A stretch of DNA of 64,000 bases from Symsagittifera roscoffensis (taxonomy: Eukaryota > Xenacoelomorpha > Acoela > Convolutidae): NCBI RefSeq assembly GCF_963678635.1, contig NC_087063.1, positions 11,942,368 through 12,006,367 on the forward strand. The letters are read 5' to 3'. Shown here one piece after another: positions 8,783 to 18,219 of this stretch. Each line of letters starts with the position of its first letter. Position 1 is the stretch's first letter. The notes beneath the pieces were generated by a model. That model did not search any database. It worked only from the letters and a program-made list of their open reading frames with translations, and was not told where the DNA came from. A program made the position numbers and the translations under genes.

Positions 8783-9349
8783 TCAGCCTACACTCAAGTA
8801 ATATTTCTTATGTAAGTATACTTGTATATTAGTATCAGAGAAGATTACGTGTATGAGCGCGTACAGTTCTCGAGGATGCAGTCGTCCTCTGTTCGGGTCG
8901 TGCACTGGAAGCGAAAGCTCCTTCACATCCCTTTCCACGAGGAAGTCTCTCAATCTCGTCAAGGACAAGACTAAGTTTTCCGGGTCTACGTGCCGCTTCT
9001 CCGTCGCCCGTGTCACTAAAAAACATGGGTATTTTCCCGGTATCTCTGACGCCGCCGGAGGCAAAGCTGCTACGCCCCCTATTCCTGGTCGTTGCTTCCA
9101 AAGGAACTTTATGTTTTTATATTCTCTCTTAAAATCTGCTGCTAACGCTGTCTTAAAACTCATGCCTGCTGTGATTGCTATTGCACATGTTCTATCCGTG
9201 AGTATGAAATCGCTGTCTGTTAGTATTATGCTACTTGAATATTCATTTGGTAAGTTAAAATATGACTCAACTACCGTCCCTATGTCAGGTTTCTTAGGTT
9301 CATCGCCTGTTTCTGCTTCTAAATCTCCTGTCTCTCTTGCTAATCTCAA
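8783..9349 (-). CDS. macro-domain protein (OARD1/TARG1-like fold)
   Basis: This ORF follows directly on pol, in the -1 frame relative to pol's terminal TGA. Residues about 42-180 follow the macro-domain layout of the OARD1/TARG1 and Poa1p type: a helix with AGMSFKTALAADFKREY where that family has its Gly-rich substrate loop, then GGVAALP, FLVTRATEK, a long helix LTRLRDFL, the strand KELSLPV, and a final IFSDTNIQVYLH. Macro domains bind or remove ADP-ribose. The two residues used for hydrolysis in OARD1 (a Lys before the GEVAVL-type strand and an Asp after the PRIGCG-type loop) seem absent, so it may bind rather than cleave. The first codon is TTG, so it is probably made as part of pol by frameshift or direct fusion. 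The fold is inferred from pattern. Confidence 0.72.
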   Translation of the reverse strand: MRLARETGDLEAETGDEPKKPDIGTVVESYFNLPNEYSSSIILTDSDFILTDRTCAIAITAGMSFKTALAADFKREYKNIKFLWKQRPGIGGVAALPPAASEIPGKYPCFLVTRATEKRHVDPENLVLSLTRLRDFLVERDVKELSLPVHDPNRGRLHPRELYALIHVIFSDTNIQVYLHKKYYLSVG

Positions 9350-9888
9350 TTTTTTATTAATAATTTTTCAGTGTGGGTAAGTCCTACCCCCACTCCCCGG
9401 ACAAAAATATCCATCGATGTCCCCGTCGATCGCATACCGGGTATCAAATCGAGATTGGAAGCCGGAATGTGTAGTCGCCCCTCCTGGGCAGCCCAGGAAG
9501 GATCTTCTCGTTCGGTTTTCATGTATTTTTTGCTTTCACGATCTACATCTTGAATCGTGACACTGGTCTCCTTTGGGTCCGACGTCATTTCGTTCAGCCA
9601 TTCCGAGACACGCAGATTCGTCAAGTCTTGTTCATATGACTGCTGTTGCTCGTCGTCGAATTCAATCTCGGGTTTCGACCGGTCATCGACCCACTCATCG
9701 TGGTGATCATCGACTATGTCAATGTCCTGTGACACAGTTATTTCTTCTAGACCCACTACTTTTTCCCCTATCTTCTTTAGGTCTATCCTGTCCACTCCAA
9801 AATCGTCGCCGTAAGGGTTATATTTCTTCTTGGATCCTGTCCTGTCATTCTGACGAGTCTGTATCGTGAACGGAAGATCCGGTTCCAA
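9346..9888 (-). CDS. C-terminal acidic segment of pol, after integrase
   Basis: This open frame is the end of pol. It is strongly acidic in the middle (many Asp and Glu, with a QQQ run) and ends in a Gly/Val-rich stretch before LLIKN and a TGA. I recognise no catalytic motif, and it is probably a disordered linker between the integrase C-terminal domain and the macro domain. The stop at 9346-9348 is directly preceded by the heptamer A AAA AAT. Upstream (9,889-10,212) the frame is interrupted but still reads as pol-like sequence. Confidence 0.55.
   Translation of the reverse strand: MEPDLPFTIQTRQNDRTGSKKKYNPYGDDFGVDRIDLKKIGEKVVGLEEITVSQDIDIVDDHHDEWVDDRSKPEIEFDDEQQQSYEQDLTNLRVSEWLNEMTSDPKETSVTIQDVDRESKKYMKTEREDPSWAAQEGRLHIPASNLDLIPGMRSTGTSMDIFVRGVGVGLTHTEKLLIKN
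9349..9355 (-). promoter_or_regulatory. possible -1 frameshift slippery heptamer at pol/macro junction
   Basis: In the pol frame the minus strand reads A AAA AAT followed at once by TGA. This is a canonical X XXY YYZ heptamer, and a -1 slip there enters exactly the macro-domain frame. I see no clear downstream stem-loop. A one-base loss from a seven-A run in this copy would look the same. Confidence 0.4.
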
Positions 9889-10212
9889 GTTCTTAGGAGC
9901 CTGCCTTTGTTCAGGGTCCTGCCAGTCCTCCTCCGCGTAGGATAAAGTTTCATCGTCCGCTTCAATTACGTCATTTGGGTCCAGGTCCAGTGGTGTACTT
10001 GTTCCTTCCTCTATGACCTCTTTTCAATCGTTCTTTTCCCTGGTGCCCTTCTCATTGACCTCGCAGGTCCATCATCAGATAATTACCTTCTTCCATGTCT
10101 GCAGGTATACACCAGTCTTCTGTCGATGGATTGTGTGGCTTAATGTTTTCGTAATGAGCGGCTCGGCCAGTACTCAGTCTATAAAAGCGTCCCTCCTAAT
10201 GCACCTCCGTAA

Positions 10213-11502
10213 TCAAGAAGGGTCCCCTCCACTTTTAAAAAGCTTTTTCGTTCCTCTCGGTGGTATGACATTCTGAAATACCCATACGTAATCTCCTACC
10301 GAGTAAGCTTTTGCACCAGCTGCTTTCTTATCAAATCTTTTCCTCTGCCCTGCCTGTGTTTGCTGAGTATTTCGTCTACACAAGTCGTTCAACTCTTGCT
10401 GACGTCTAATTACATCCCTCACATAGACATGTGGTGACGTCTTGATCCCCTCATACTCTGGGTAGAAGAAAGTCAAGGGCAAAGATTTCTCGTGGCCGGT
10501 CAGCATCATATGTGGGCTAACTCAGGTGGTAAAATGTTGTGTGCTATTGTAAGCTCCCATCACCTGTGGAAGATATCTGTCCCAATCGGTCATGTACCTG
10601 GAACAATATACCCTCAGCATCGACACTAACGTTCGTTTCTGCCTTTCCACTAAGCAATTTGTCTGTGGATGGTATGTCGTGGAGTGAGCTTGAGCAACTT
10701 GTGAGCGTCTCATTAGCTCTTTCGTGAGTTCTCCTATGAAAGCTGTTCCGTTATCCGATAGAAACGTCATCGGACAACCGTGTCTCGCTATCCACGTATT
10801 GATCAGGTGGTCGCACGTCTCTTCCGCCGAGGCAGTTATGCAGGGCACGGCCTCTGCATACTTCGCGAAGTGATCTATCATGACCAATACCTGATTATAA
10901 CCACTGTCTGTCATGCATATCTTTTGGTGATCTATCTGCACCACCTCGTTGATTTCAGACGACTCGATCAATTGCAAGAGAAATCGCAATTTTCTTGGAT
11001 CCTTGACCTGTTGGCATGACAGACATGCTGTTACTCACTTCTCGCATGCCTTTTTCATTCCAGGCCGCTCAAAGGGCTTCAGGATCCTCTGATACACTTT
11101 GTCGATCCCCTGATGGCCCATCTGATCATGCGACCTGAACAAGAGTTCTGTCTGATAGAGTTGCGGCAACACTATCGCGTTATACTTGTATAGGACTTTG
11201 TCTTCAACTCTTCTCTTGCAAGCCACAATCCCGTCCTTGTTCAAGTATAAACTTCCCTCTTTCTGCATGAAATACTGTCTCAGGATACGGTAACTGTCTT
11301 CTTCAAGGTCCCCTTTGTCTTTTGTTCCAATTTCGTTCCACCTTTTCAGGTTGCTCGTCATGCGGTCATTTGTCTGCGCTCTTAGTAGGTCCGAGAGTCT
11401 GTATCTCGCCTTCGTGTACGTCTTCATGACCCTCATCTGAATATTCAGCTCATTGGGCTGATGCGTGTCATCTTCCATCTTAACGCACCAAATCTTCGCC
11501 AA
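10213..11502 (-). pseudogene. integrase: HHCC zinc finger, DD35E core and C-terminal domain
   Basis: One frame, broken by TGA codons at about 11,035 and 10,522, encodes the whole integrase. The N-terminal zinc-binding region has HDQMGHQG followed after the first TGA by CLSCQQ. The core has QIDHQ, FLSDNGTAF and NCLVERQ; exactly 35 residues separate the second Asp from the Glu, as expected for DD35E. A C-terminal stretch with YSVGDYVWVF and a basic patch matches the usual Ty3/gypsy integrase tail. Integrase inserts the element's cDNA. Two in-frame stops mean this copy cannot make it whole. All three acidic residues remain. Confidence 0.85.
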
Positions 11503-12302
11503 CGGTTGTGTTTCTTGTTCGAACGGTTGAGATCAGTCCTGACTACCTCTTTTTGTGCCAACAAACTTATCGAACGTTTCGATACCGCTATTGTTTCCAG
11601 ATCATCTGTCACGTTGTCAAAGACTCTTTCACCTGCTATGAGGTAGCGATCACTGTCAGGATCCTGGTACACCTCTATGTCCAGATCCCTTGCACGAGTT
11701 TCCACTAGTAGTGCGTGTATCGCTAGTTCGAACAGTTCTGATCCTGAGCTCGAGTTCCTGTCTGAGTAGGTGACAATTCTTGAGTTTCGGGAGTTGTCAT
11801 CTGTTGAAGAGTCTGCGACGGAGCCTGTACCACCTCCTGGGTCAGTTCTGTGCTTTCTTCTTATCCATTGTTCTCCAGGTCTTGCCTCCCATCAGGAATT
11901 TCCTCATCTACATCAGACTCCCCGGACAAACTTCTTGTCCCGGGTGTTGATCTTGTACTCGCTGGCTCTTCTCATTGTCCGTCTCCCCGGACAAACAATA
12001 TTGCACCAGGTTTCGTTCTACCTTTTCACCTTCTTTATCCTGGTCTACAAAGGTAACGGTTTTCCTTCGCGTATTGCTCCCCTGTTCTTTCCGTCCGTAA
12101 GAAGTACTGGTTAAAACATCGTGTGGTATTGAGGATACTAGTTGCTGAACTATTGTCCTACAATCCCTCTCGTCCTCTTCGTGTTGTCGTCTGGACGGCA
12201 TGATCTTCACCTTCTACCTGACTGTCAGTGATGCCACTGCTGCTGTCCACTCGGGATCATCTCTGGTCACTTCTCTTTCTAACAATCCACCCAGCATCCG
12301 CA
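11445..12302 (-). pseudogene. RNase H-integrase linker of pol, decayed
   Basis: Between RNase H and integrase several short frames (11,445-11,705 and 11,908-12,210) give polar, charged pol-like sequence in different frames, so several small indels and stops have hit this part. The minus strand carries the 13-mer TTTGTCCGGGGAG twice, 55 bp apart (near 11,926-11,938 and 11,981-11,993). The same core sits in the older element's polypurine tract. No catalytic motif is seen. Confidence 0.5.
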
Positions 12303-13838
12303 TCACTTGCGGTGTGACCTGCACAATTTATCCAATAATGAGAGGCTGTTTATGTTCAAGCGAGAGAGTTCTTGCTGGACCAGGTTTGAGCGCAGCAACA
12401 GATCCAAGGGGACCGGGTCCCCCTTGGATAGGATCGTTATCTCAACTGCTTTCTCTACAGGTAACTCAGGATGTCCTGGAATTGGATGTCCAGACTTGTC
12501 CAACCATCTCGTTAAGGGAAGCGCTTCATAAGTTTCTTTGTCCAGAAACGAGAATCCTTCCTTTATTTCTGCCTGATTGGCTTGCTTCTGTTCTAATCTT
12601 TCATAGAACTCAATTTTCTTGCTGAGGCTGTCAGCATTCTGGTGTTTTTCACGCATCCTGTGCTCGATTATCATGTGGTAACCATCCAATCTCACTATCC
12701 ATCTACCAATATAACTCCGATCCATCGAGTAGGTCTTCAACCAGGATAACGCTCTGTTGTCTACGCGTAACTTAAGGGGAGCGCTCCCCAAGTATGCGCG
12801 GTATTTTTCCACAAATGTGACTACTGCAAACATTTCTGCTGTTGGTGCAGCATATTTCATCTCAGTGTCACTCAAGACCTTGCTGCCGTATGCAATGGGA
12901 CGGAGAACCGTTCTTCCATTCCATTCTTGCTCCTGATGCAATATTCCTGAGATGGCTACTACCGATGCGTCTGTGTCAAGAACATACATGCCCTTTTCTG
13001 TAGGCATGCCTAGCACTGGCATTTCGCACAGTTCCCGCTGTATGTTCTCGAAGGCAACTTGTGCTTCATCGTTCCATTCGAACTTTTTCCCTTTGTTGCA
13101 CATCAGCTTCTGCATAGGATACACCTTGTCTTCATATCCTTTTATGAACTCACGGTAGTAGTTGGCAAACCCTAGGAAGCTCAGGAGCTGTGTGTCCGTT
13201 CTGGGAGCCTTCCATATCAACGATGCTACTACTGCTTCTGGGTCCGGCCTCACACCATGCCTGTCCACCATTCTTCCCAGGTACTTGATTGAATCCCTAA
13301 GGATTTCACATTTCGATGGTTTGCACTTCAAGCCTGCTCTTTTCATGCATCCAAAGACCTCATCGAGCCAATCAATCTGGTCCTCCAGGGCCGGTGTTGC
13401 TATGACTACGTCATTCACGTAACACATCACAAGATTCGCGTACTTCTTTGTCACTCTGGTCAAAGCCTGAGCCATCAGTCTTTGAAAAGTAGCCTTTGCG
13501 TTGCACAAGCCGACAGGCATCCTCTTCTACTGGTACAACCCCAACTCACACGCGAATCCGGTCTTTTCTCTATCCTTCATTAGCAGCGGGACCTGCCAGA
13601 AGGCAGAACCCAAGTCCAATGTAGTAAAGAACTTGGCATCACCAAGTTTAGAGAGGCTCTCGTCAATTCGCGGTATCGGGTACGCATCTTTTATCGTTAC
13701 CGCGTTCAAGTAGCCAAAGTCGCAACAAAACCTAAGCTGCCCCCTTTCTTTTTTGCCATTACTACCCCGCAAGCCCATTGCAATTTTGAGGGTTCTATCA
13801 TGTCGTATTCGGGCAACATTTCTATTTCCGCTCGGCAC
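12303..13838 (-). pseudogene. reverse transcriptase and RNase H, interrupted by one TAG
   Basis: Both halves (13,527-13,838 and 12,303-13,520) are in one frame, split by a TAG where a Trp codon is expected. The first half has the RT motif LRFCCDF and motif A (TTLDLGSAFWQVPL). The second begins MPVGLCNA (motif B region), then motif C reads YVND instead of YVDD, so one catalytic Asp is lost. The connection domain (FLGFANYYREFIKGY) is typical of Ty3/gypsy. RNase H follows, with Asp at 182/184 (LDTDAS), Glu 229, Asp 254 (RVDNRAL) and Asp 297 (HQNADSLS) of the second half. These convert genomic RNA into cDNA. The frame is lost again at 12,303 and, upstream, near 13,840-14,000. Confidence 0.88.
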
Positions 13839-14005
13839 GATTCCGATTTATGTGGCTTCATTCGTCTTGCGCCTTCCCTATGGGGAACGGCGCCTTCCTC
13901 AAGTTCGATTTCGTGTTCGAGGAAATAATAGCAACCGATATCCGCCTTATGTCTTGGAAATACATCCGCGTTCCGATTTAAAACCTCCCGTTGAAGCTCG
14001 AAATC

Positions 14006-14500
14006 TCACTCGCCTGTTTTCCCTTTTAAGTGTTCTATCTCCGGCAAAACCGGTTTGCCAGACTCTAGTTTATATGACGAGGGGCGTTCCGGAAAATTCG
14101 AGCAGCTCGATATGCCGTCGTCCGTGTCGGACTTCATTGAAAACAATTTATGAATAGATTTCAATTCATTAAATCTTTTTAAAATTTTCTCTTTATTGGC
14201 ATGACAAGGACATTCTTTCACATTAATTTTCTTCAAGTTCTGTGTCTCTTCATAGTCGGTCCTCATCGGCAAAGCGTAACCAAGCTTCTTTCCACGCTGG
14301 ATTGAAACCGTGGTGTCCAGTGTGCTCAATAACACACTGACACACAGTCCGTTTCGCGTTACCGAGAAGCTCCGGCCTAAAATCACTGAGCTTTGACTAT
14401 TTGGATTCGGTACCAAACAAACCTGTTTACTATCACTTAACGAATTTAATTTTCTCATCCTAAAAATTGCTACCACAGCCTGCCCTGGCTGTAGTTTCAC
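14006..14500 (-). pseudogene. protease-RT connector of pol
   Basis: This open frame lies between protease and RT. It contains a beta-rich stretch (near VILGRSFSVTRNG) and then a charged helix with Cys and His before a Glu-rich end. Connectors of this kind are normal between protease and RT in gypsy elements. A frame change near 13,850-14,005 separates it from RT. I recognise no separate enzyme; in particular there are no dUTPase motifs. Confidence 0.55.
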
Positions 14501-14508
14501 TTTTCTGT

Positions 14509-14931
14509 CTAAAAAATGGGTACCTTGTTTTCGTCTGTTATTATCCTATTAATTGGTTTCTTAACATACTTCCGATCCGGGTTCCTAATCCTTATTAGAC
14601 CGTTGTTCAATTCGGTCATCACGTCAAAATTCCTGACAAAATCTCTGCCCAAGATGAACTGGTCGGCGTCGTCCAAGTTTTCTACCACCAGGAAGCTCAT
14701 CCAAAGATCCCGTCCTTCCATGTGGAGAACCGTTATTGGTGTTCTTCCGGCTACGTAAATCGCTCCTCGATTGGCGGCGGCCAGTCGGAGATTCGTTGGA
14801 ATTAGATCTTTCCTCGTGAAGCCCATTCTTTCCCAAGTTTTTATCGGCATCACACTCACTACCGCTCCTGTGTCCAGAAGCCCTGTGACTCCGATTTTCT
14901 TCCCGTTGGTGTCGAGCAGATGTGCGTTCAA
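14509..14931 (-). pseudogene. retropepsin-type aspartic protease
   Basis: The active site is LLDTGAVVS (Asp 20, Thr 21, Gly 22), followed by MPIKTWERMG. The second conserved region is FILGRDFV near residues 92-99. Length and order match one subunit of a dimeric retroelement protease that cuts the gag-pol polyprotein. The frame overlaps the end of gag by a few bases in the -1 frame. I found no canonical slippery heptamer in the overlap, so an indel is as likely as programmed shifting. The domain itself looks intact. Confidence 0.85.
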
Positions 14932-16460
14932 TTCTGCTTCGTACCCAATGTGTACTGCATCTTGTTCATCATGGCGTCATGGCCTATCCTGCGGACTTTG
15001 AGTTCCTCCTCCCCCAAATAGATATGCCCTATTTGGTCACTATCTGTTGTCACATAAGTCCTAGTGTAGATACTGATTCCATCCACGTTCAGCATCACTT
15101 GATACGGCCCATAGACTTCCACGTATCGTCCATGAAGCTTCTTTATGCGAGGGCCACCCGTTGTTAGTAGTGCTCGCACAGCTCTTGACTCAGTGCGTGG
15201 CTCCACCTGCCTCAGATAATCTGCATATGTGTCCAAATGCATCAAAGTGAACTCCGATGGTTCACTCAGATTTCTGATTACCTGGTGAGGTGCTACCGAG
15301 ATTATTGACTGTATTTTGGTTCCTTGCGGCACCATGCCGAACCTCTGACCGGAGATCACATTAACTTTCATGCTCAAACTGCTTGATGCCTTTGTCTCTT
15401 CGACTTCTGTCGCCTCGAAGGTATTCAGTTTCTCCTGTAGTTTCTCATTTTCCAGTTCGAGTTTCACTTTTTGTTCGAACTCTTTTGTCACCAGTTCCTG
15501 CATCACTCTATTTAGAGCATCCCTTGCGGCTGCCCTGTAATCAATCTTGAAGTCATCGGCCGCAGTAATTGGTTCCGGTTTGCATGTCTCTTCTGTTACC
15601 GCTTGCATTTTCTTCGTCACCAGCTCTTGTGGTTTGTCTTTTCTGCGCGCCTCCGCTTCACTCAATAGGCGAGCCTTGCTGGCTTTCACTCCTGACAAAG
15701 CTTCCTCATGCCTTGGATGCATGATGTCTGCTACCGCATCCCAGAATTGCGGACAATCCGGTTTAAAATGACCTTCCAAGTTGCAAAAGAAACACCTCGG
15801 GCCGAAATTTGCAATTACTCCCCTCATGAAATTTTCATGATCGAACTCTGACGCATCTTGGCCCTCGAGGCTAAAGCCTATTGCTTTCACGCCCTGTTTG
15901 TAAGTTGGGCATGCTGACACATGATGGTCCGTTGAACTGCAATTGGCACAAGAGCGTCTCTTGTCCATGTCATCCCTCGGTTTGTACCAGTTGTTCCCTT
16001 GGTTTGCTGGTCCGTTGTTAAAATTGCCATAATTGTTCTTATAATATCCAGATCTCGAAGGAGGTTTCAACAAAAGATATTCTTTTGACTTGAGCCTGAA
16101 CTCCTCCGGTGTTGGCGCATTGGTTGATAGTGGTGTGTAATGCGTTGCTAGCATTGTTCGAAGTTCATCATTCTTCACACCATCGAGGAATTTTGAGGCT
16201 ACTGCCAGGTTCATCATTCTGTTTGACTCATCCGGTTGGCTGCGTCTTCTCAGTTTTTGCCAGTCGTCTAGGAACCTGTCTATCGTGTCATCTTCTCGTT
16301 GCCTCCGGTTCTCGAAGCGCATCATTGCCTGGTGCCCCTGCACCCTTGATCCAAAGCAATTTAACAAGATTTCGAAGATTTTCTTAGCTGTGTCTCGGTG
16401 ATATTGCTTCTTGCCATGACACAGTTCAGGGATGTCCTTCCAAGTTACTGGTGAGCGCAC
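14928..16460 (-). pseudogene. gag: capsid-like region, two CCHC zinc knuckles, C-terminal domain
   Basis: The first about 110 residues are a helical capsid-like region with a retrotransposon-gag pattern. Two zinc knuckles follow, both C-x2-C-x4-H-x4-C: Cys 171, 174, His 179, Cys 184 and Cys 223, 226, His 231, Cys 236. They bind the element's RNA during particle assembly. Beyond these is a coiled-coil segment (about 310-350) and an unusually long C-terminal part of about 150 residues before protease. The 5' boundary here is artificial: two one-base deletions near 16,440, seen against the plus-strand copy, shift the frame from the upstream part. Confidence 0.85.
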
Positions 16461-16782
16461 TGCATTCTTGTCTTTCCGACAAGTCTTCTTCCTCGAAATG
16501 CAGTTTCATTACCACTATCCAGGTATCAATACAGCCGTCAGATTCGTCTTTATAGCATCTTGGTTTCTTAAAGACTCTTCTGGACTTTTCACTGCGTTCA
16601 TTGGTTCCGGATAACCTCGTCAGGAATGTCTCCAAAGACCTGTTCAGAGGTTCAAAGGCTGTGGCCATTGCCGTAGCATCTCTCGAGTGCCCCGCCTGAG
16701 TATCATCGCACCTTGTTAAGGGCTCTGTATTCGGTGCATCTCCGCAATCCGAATCGCCGTGACTGTTTCCACCTTGGACCAC
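16426..16782 (-). pseudogene. gag central segment, frameshifted from the rest
   Basis: This part joins the coiled-coil N-terminus of gag to the capsid-like region. The plus-strand copy (62,615-64,000) shows both parts in one open frame, which proves that the break near 16,440 is a mutation. The segment contains a polar Ser/Gly/Arg linker and then the start of the capsid-like helices (near AFEPLNRSLETFLTRL). Confidence 0.7.
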
Positions 16783-17198
16783 ATGACTCCTCCCTGGGTT
16801 CGCATGTCTCCTGTTACCGGAATCACTTCTCCCAGTCGCATGTGTGCCTTACGTCGGTCGTTCGTTTGAGGTCTGTCTGTTCCCACTTGAACTTGCTCCA
16901 CTGTTTGGGCCCCATGTTCTATTATCCCTTTTGGCATAGCCTGATGAACTGCCCCTACCTCTAGTGGATCCATATGTCCTCCTCCTTTGATGGTCATTGA
17001 AGTTCACCTTGGGCTTCCTGCTGGGCCTTCCGAGTTAGGTTCCCCTCCTTTTGGTCCACTCTTGCTGCCTAGTAGCCCGTCCAACCTATCCATGATAGCC
17101 TGAGTTCGCCTCGCCGTCATCGCATCTATCTTTGTGTCAAGAGTCCCAAGAGACTGCTCTTGCTGAATTCTTAACTTCTCCATGTCGTCTCTTAAGCG

Positions 17199-18219
17199 TC
17201 ACTCTCTCTGTTCCGCTTCTCTTGACATTCGTGACAAGTTCTTCGCTATGTGCTCGTCCGTTCTTTCCTTCAAGCGTTTCTCGCTCCTACCTACTTCTTG
17301 TCTATTTCGGTTTATTTCTTTCCGCAGACTTTCTCTTTCAATGTGGACTGCTCTTTCTAGCTCACTCATTCTTATGGACATCTGTTCATTTTGTTCTCAT
17401 ATACTGCCCAATATATTGTTCAAGGCTTCTTCTAATGATGTCGACGGTGTCACCCTGTCGATCCCAGGTAGCTTCGTGCTGGTCGAGATTTGGGCTTTGA
17501 TTCTCTGCCTCGATGTCTTTTTCTTATCCACCTCAGGATCCGCCGATGCGTTGCCTAGCCCCATGTTTCTGTTCTCCCCAGTTCACGTCTCTGAATTTGT
17601 CATACTCGCAAGGTCTCTTGACTGGCCTGATGTGTCTCCATTTTTGCTTATCGTTCTCACCACACCAAATTTGTCCATTGTTCCAGTCTCTCTGTCGGTG
17701 TACGCCTCATTCTCCTGGGTCGAACTATTGAGACAGACTTGAGATCCAAAGTTTACTTGCCCCTCATTGTACTCTTCTTCATCCTGGGATTCACCTTCAT
17801 TTCCTGTGCCCACTCCAATGGTGAATGGAAAAAGGTTTCCGAAAGTGTTTTTCATTCTTTCTGAGAACGATGAGGATGTTGTCTGTTTCTCCGTCACGCC
17901 TGCAATCATGGTGTTGTCTGTAGGAGATCTTCTAGTTGCCACGATTTCAGTAGAGATGTGGTCCATGTATTTCCTGGTTCTCATTCATGGCCTGGTCCGG
18001 ATGGACCGCCACTGCTAGCATAGCTTTTCGCTCTTCTGAGGACTTCTGACTCCTGGTTTCAACCATTCTGCCTAAAACCGTCTCCCCTTTGTCGGTCCGG
18101 GTTTGTGTGATGCGTTCCACAAAAGGGTCGGTCATTGCTTTTCTTTGCTTTTTAGGTATGAATTTCCTAGAGCTATTACCTCGTTTAGGTATTCTTGACT
18201 TGTCTAGACTCATTTTCAC
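17199..18219 (-). pseudogene. gag N-terminus: basic leader, polar region, coiled coil
   Basis: Gag starts at an ATG at 18,219 (MKMSLDKS), matched by 61,582 in the plus copy. A basic leader and a Ser/Thr/Glu-rich region follow, then a heptad-like coiled coil (near MSELERAVHIERESL). Against the plus copy this one has lost about 100 bp near 17,955, which shifts the frame. It has TGA codons near 17,583, 17,400 and 17,196; plus has GGA at the middle one. An N-terminal coiled coil this long is not usual in short gypsy gags. It may serve in multimerisation. Confidence 0.75.

Noticed and set aside
14928-15000. Programmed -1 frameshift between gag and protease
   Set aside because: The -1 frame is open over the overlap, but no X XXY YYZ heptamer lies in it, and many indels elsewhere in gag-pol make a simple mutation as likely.
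10213-17600. Frequent single TGA codons in otherwise open frames, suggesting TGA recoding
   Set aside because: Conserved Trp positions use TGG, the plus-strand copy has sense codons at matching sites, and TAG, TAA and indels are also present. Ordinary decay explains it.
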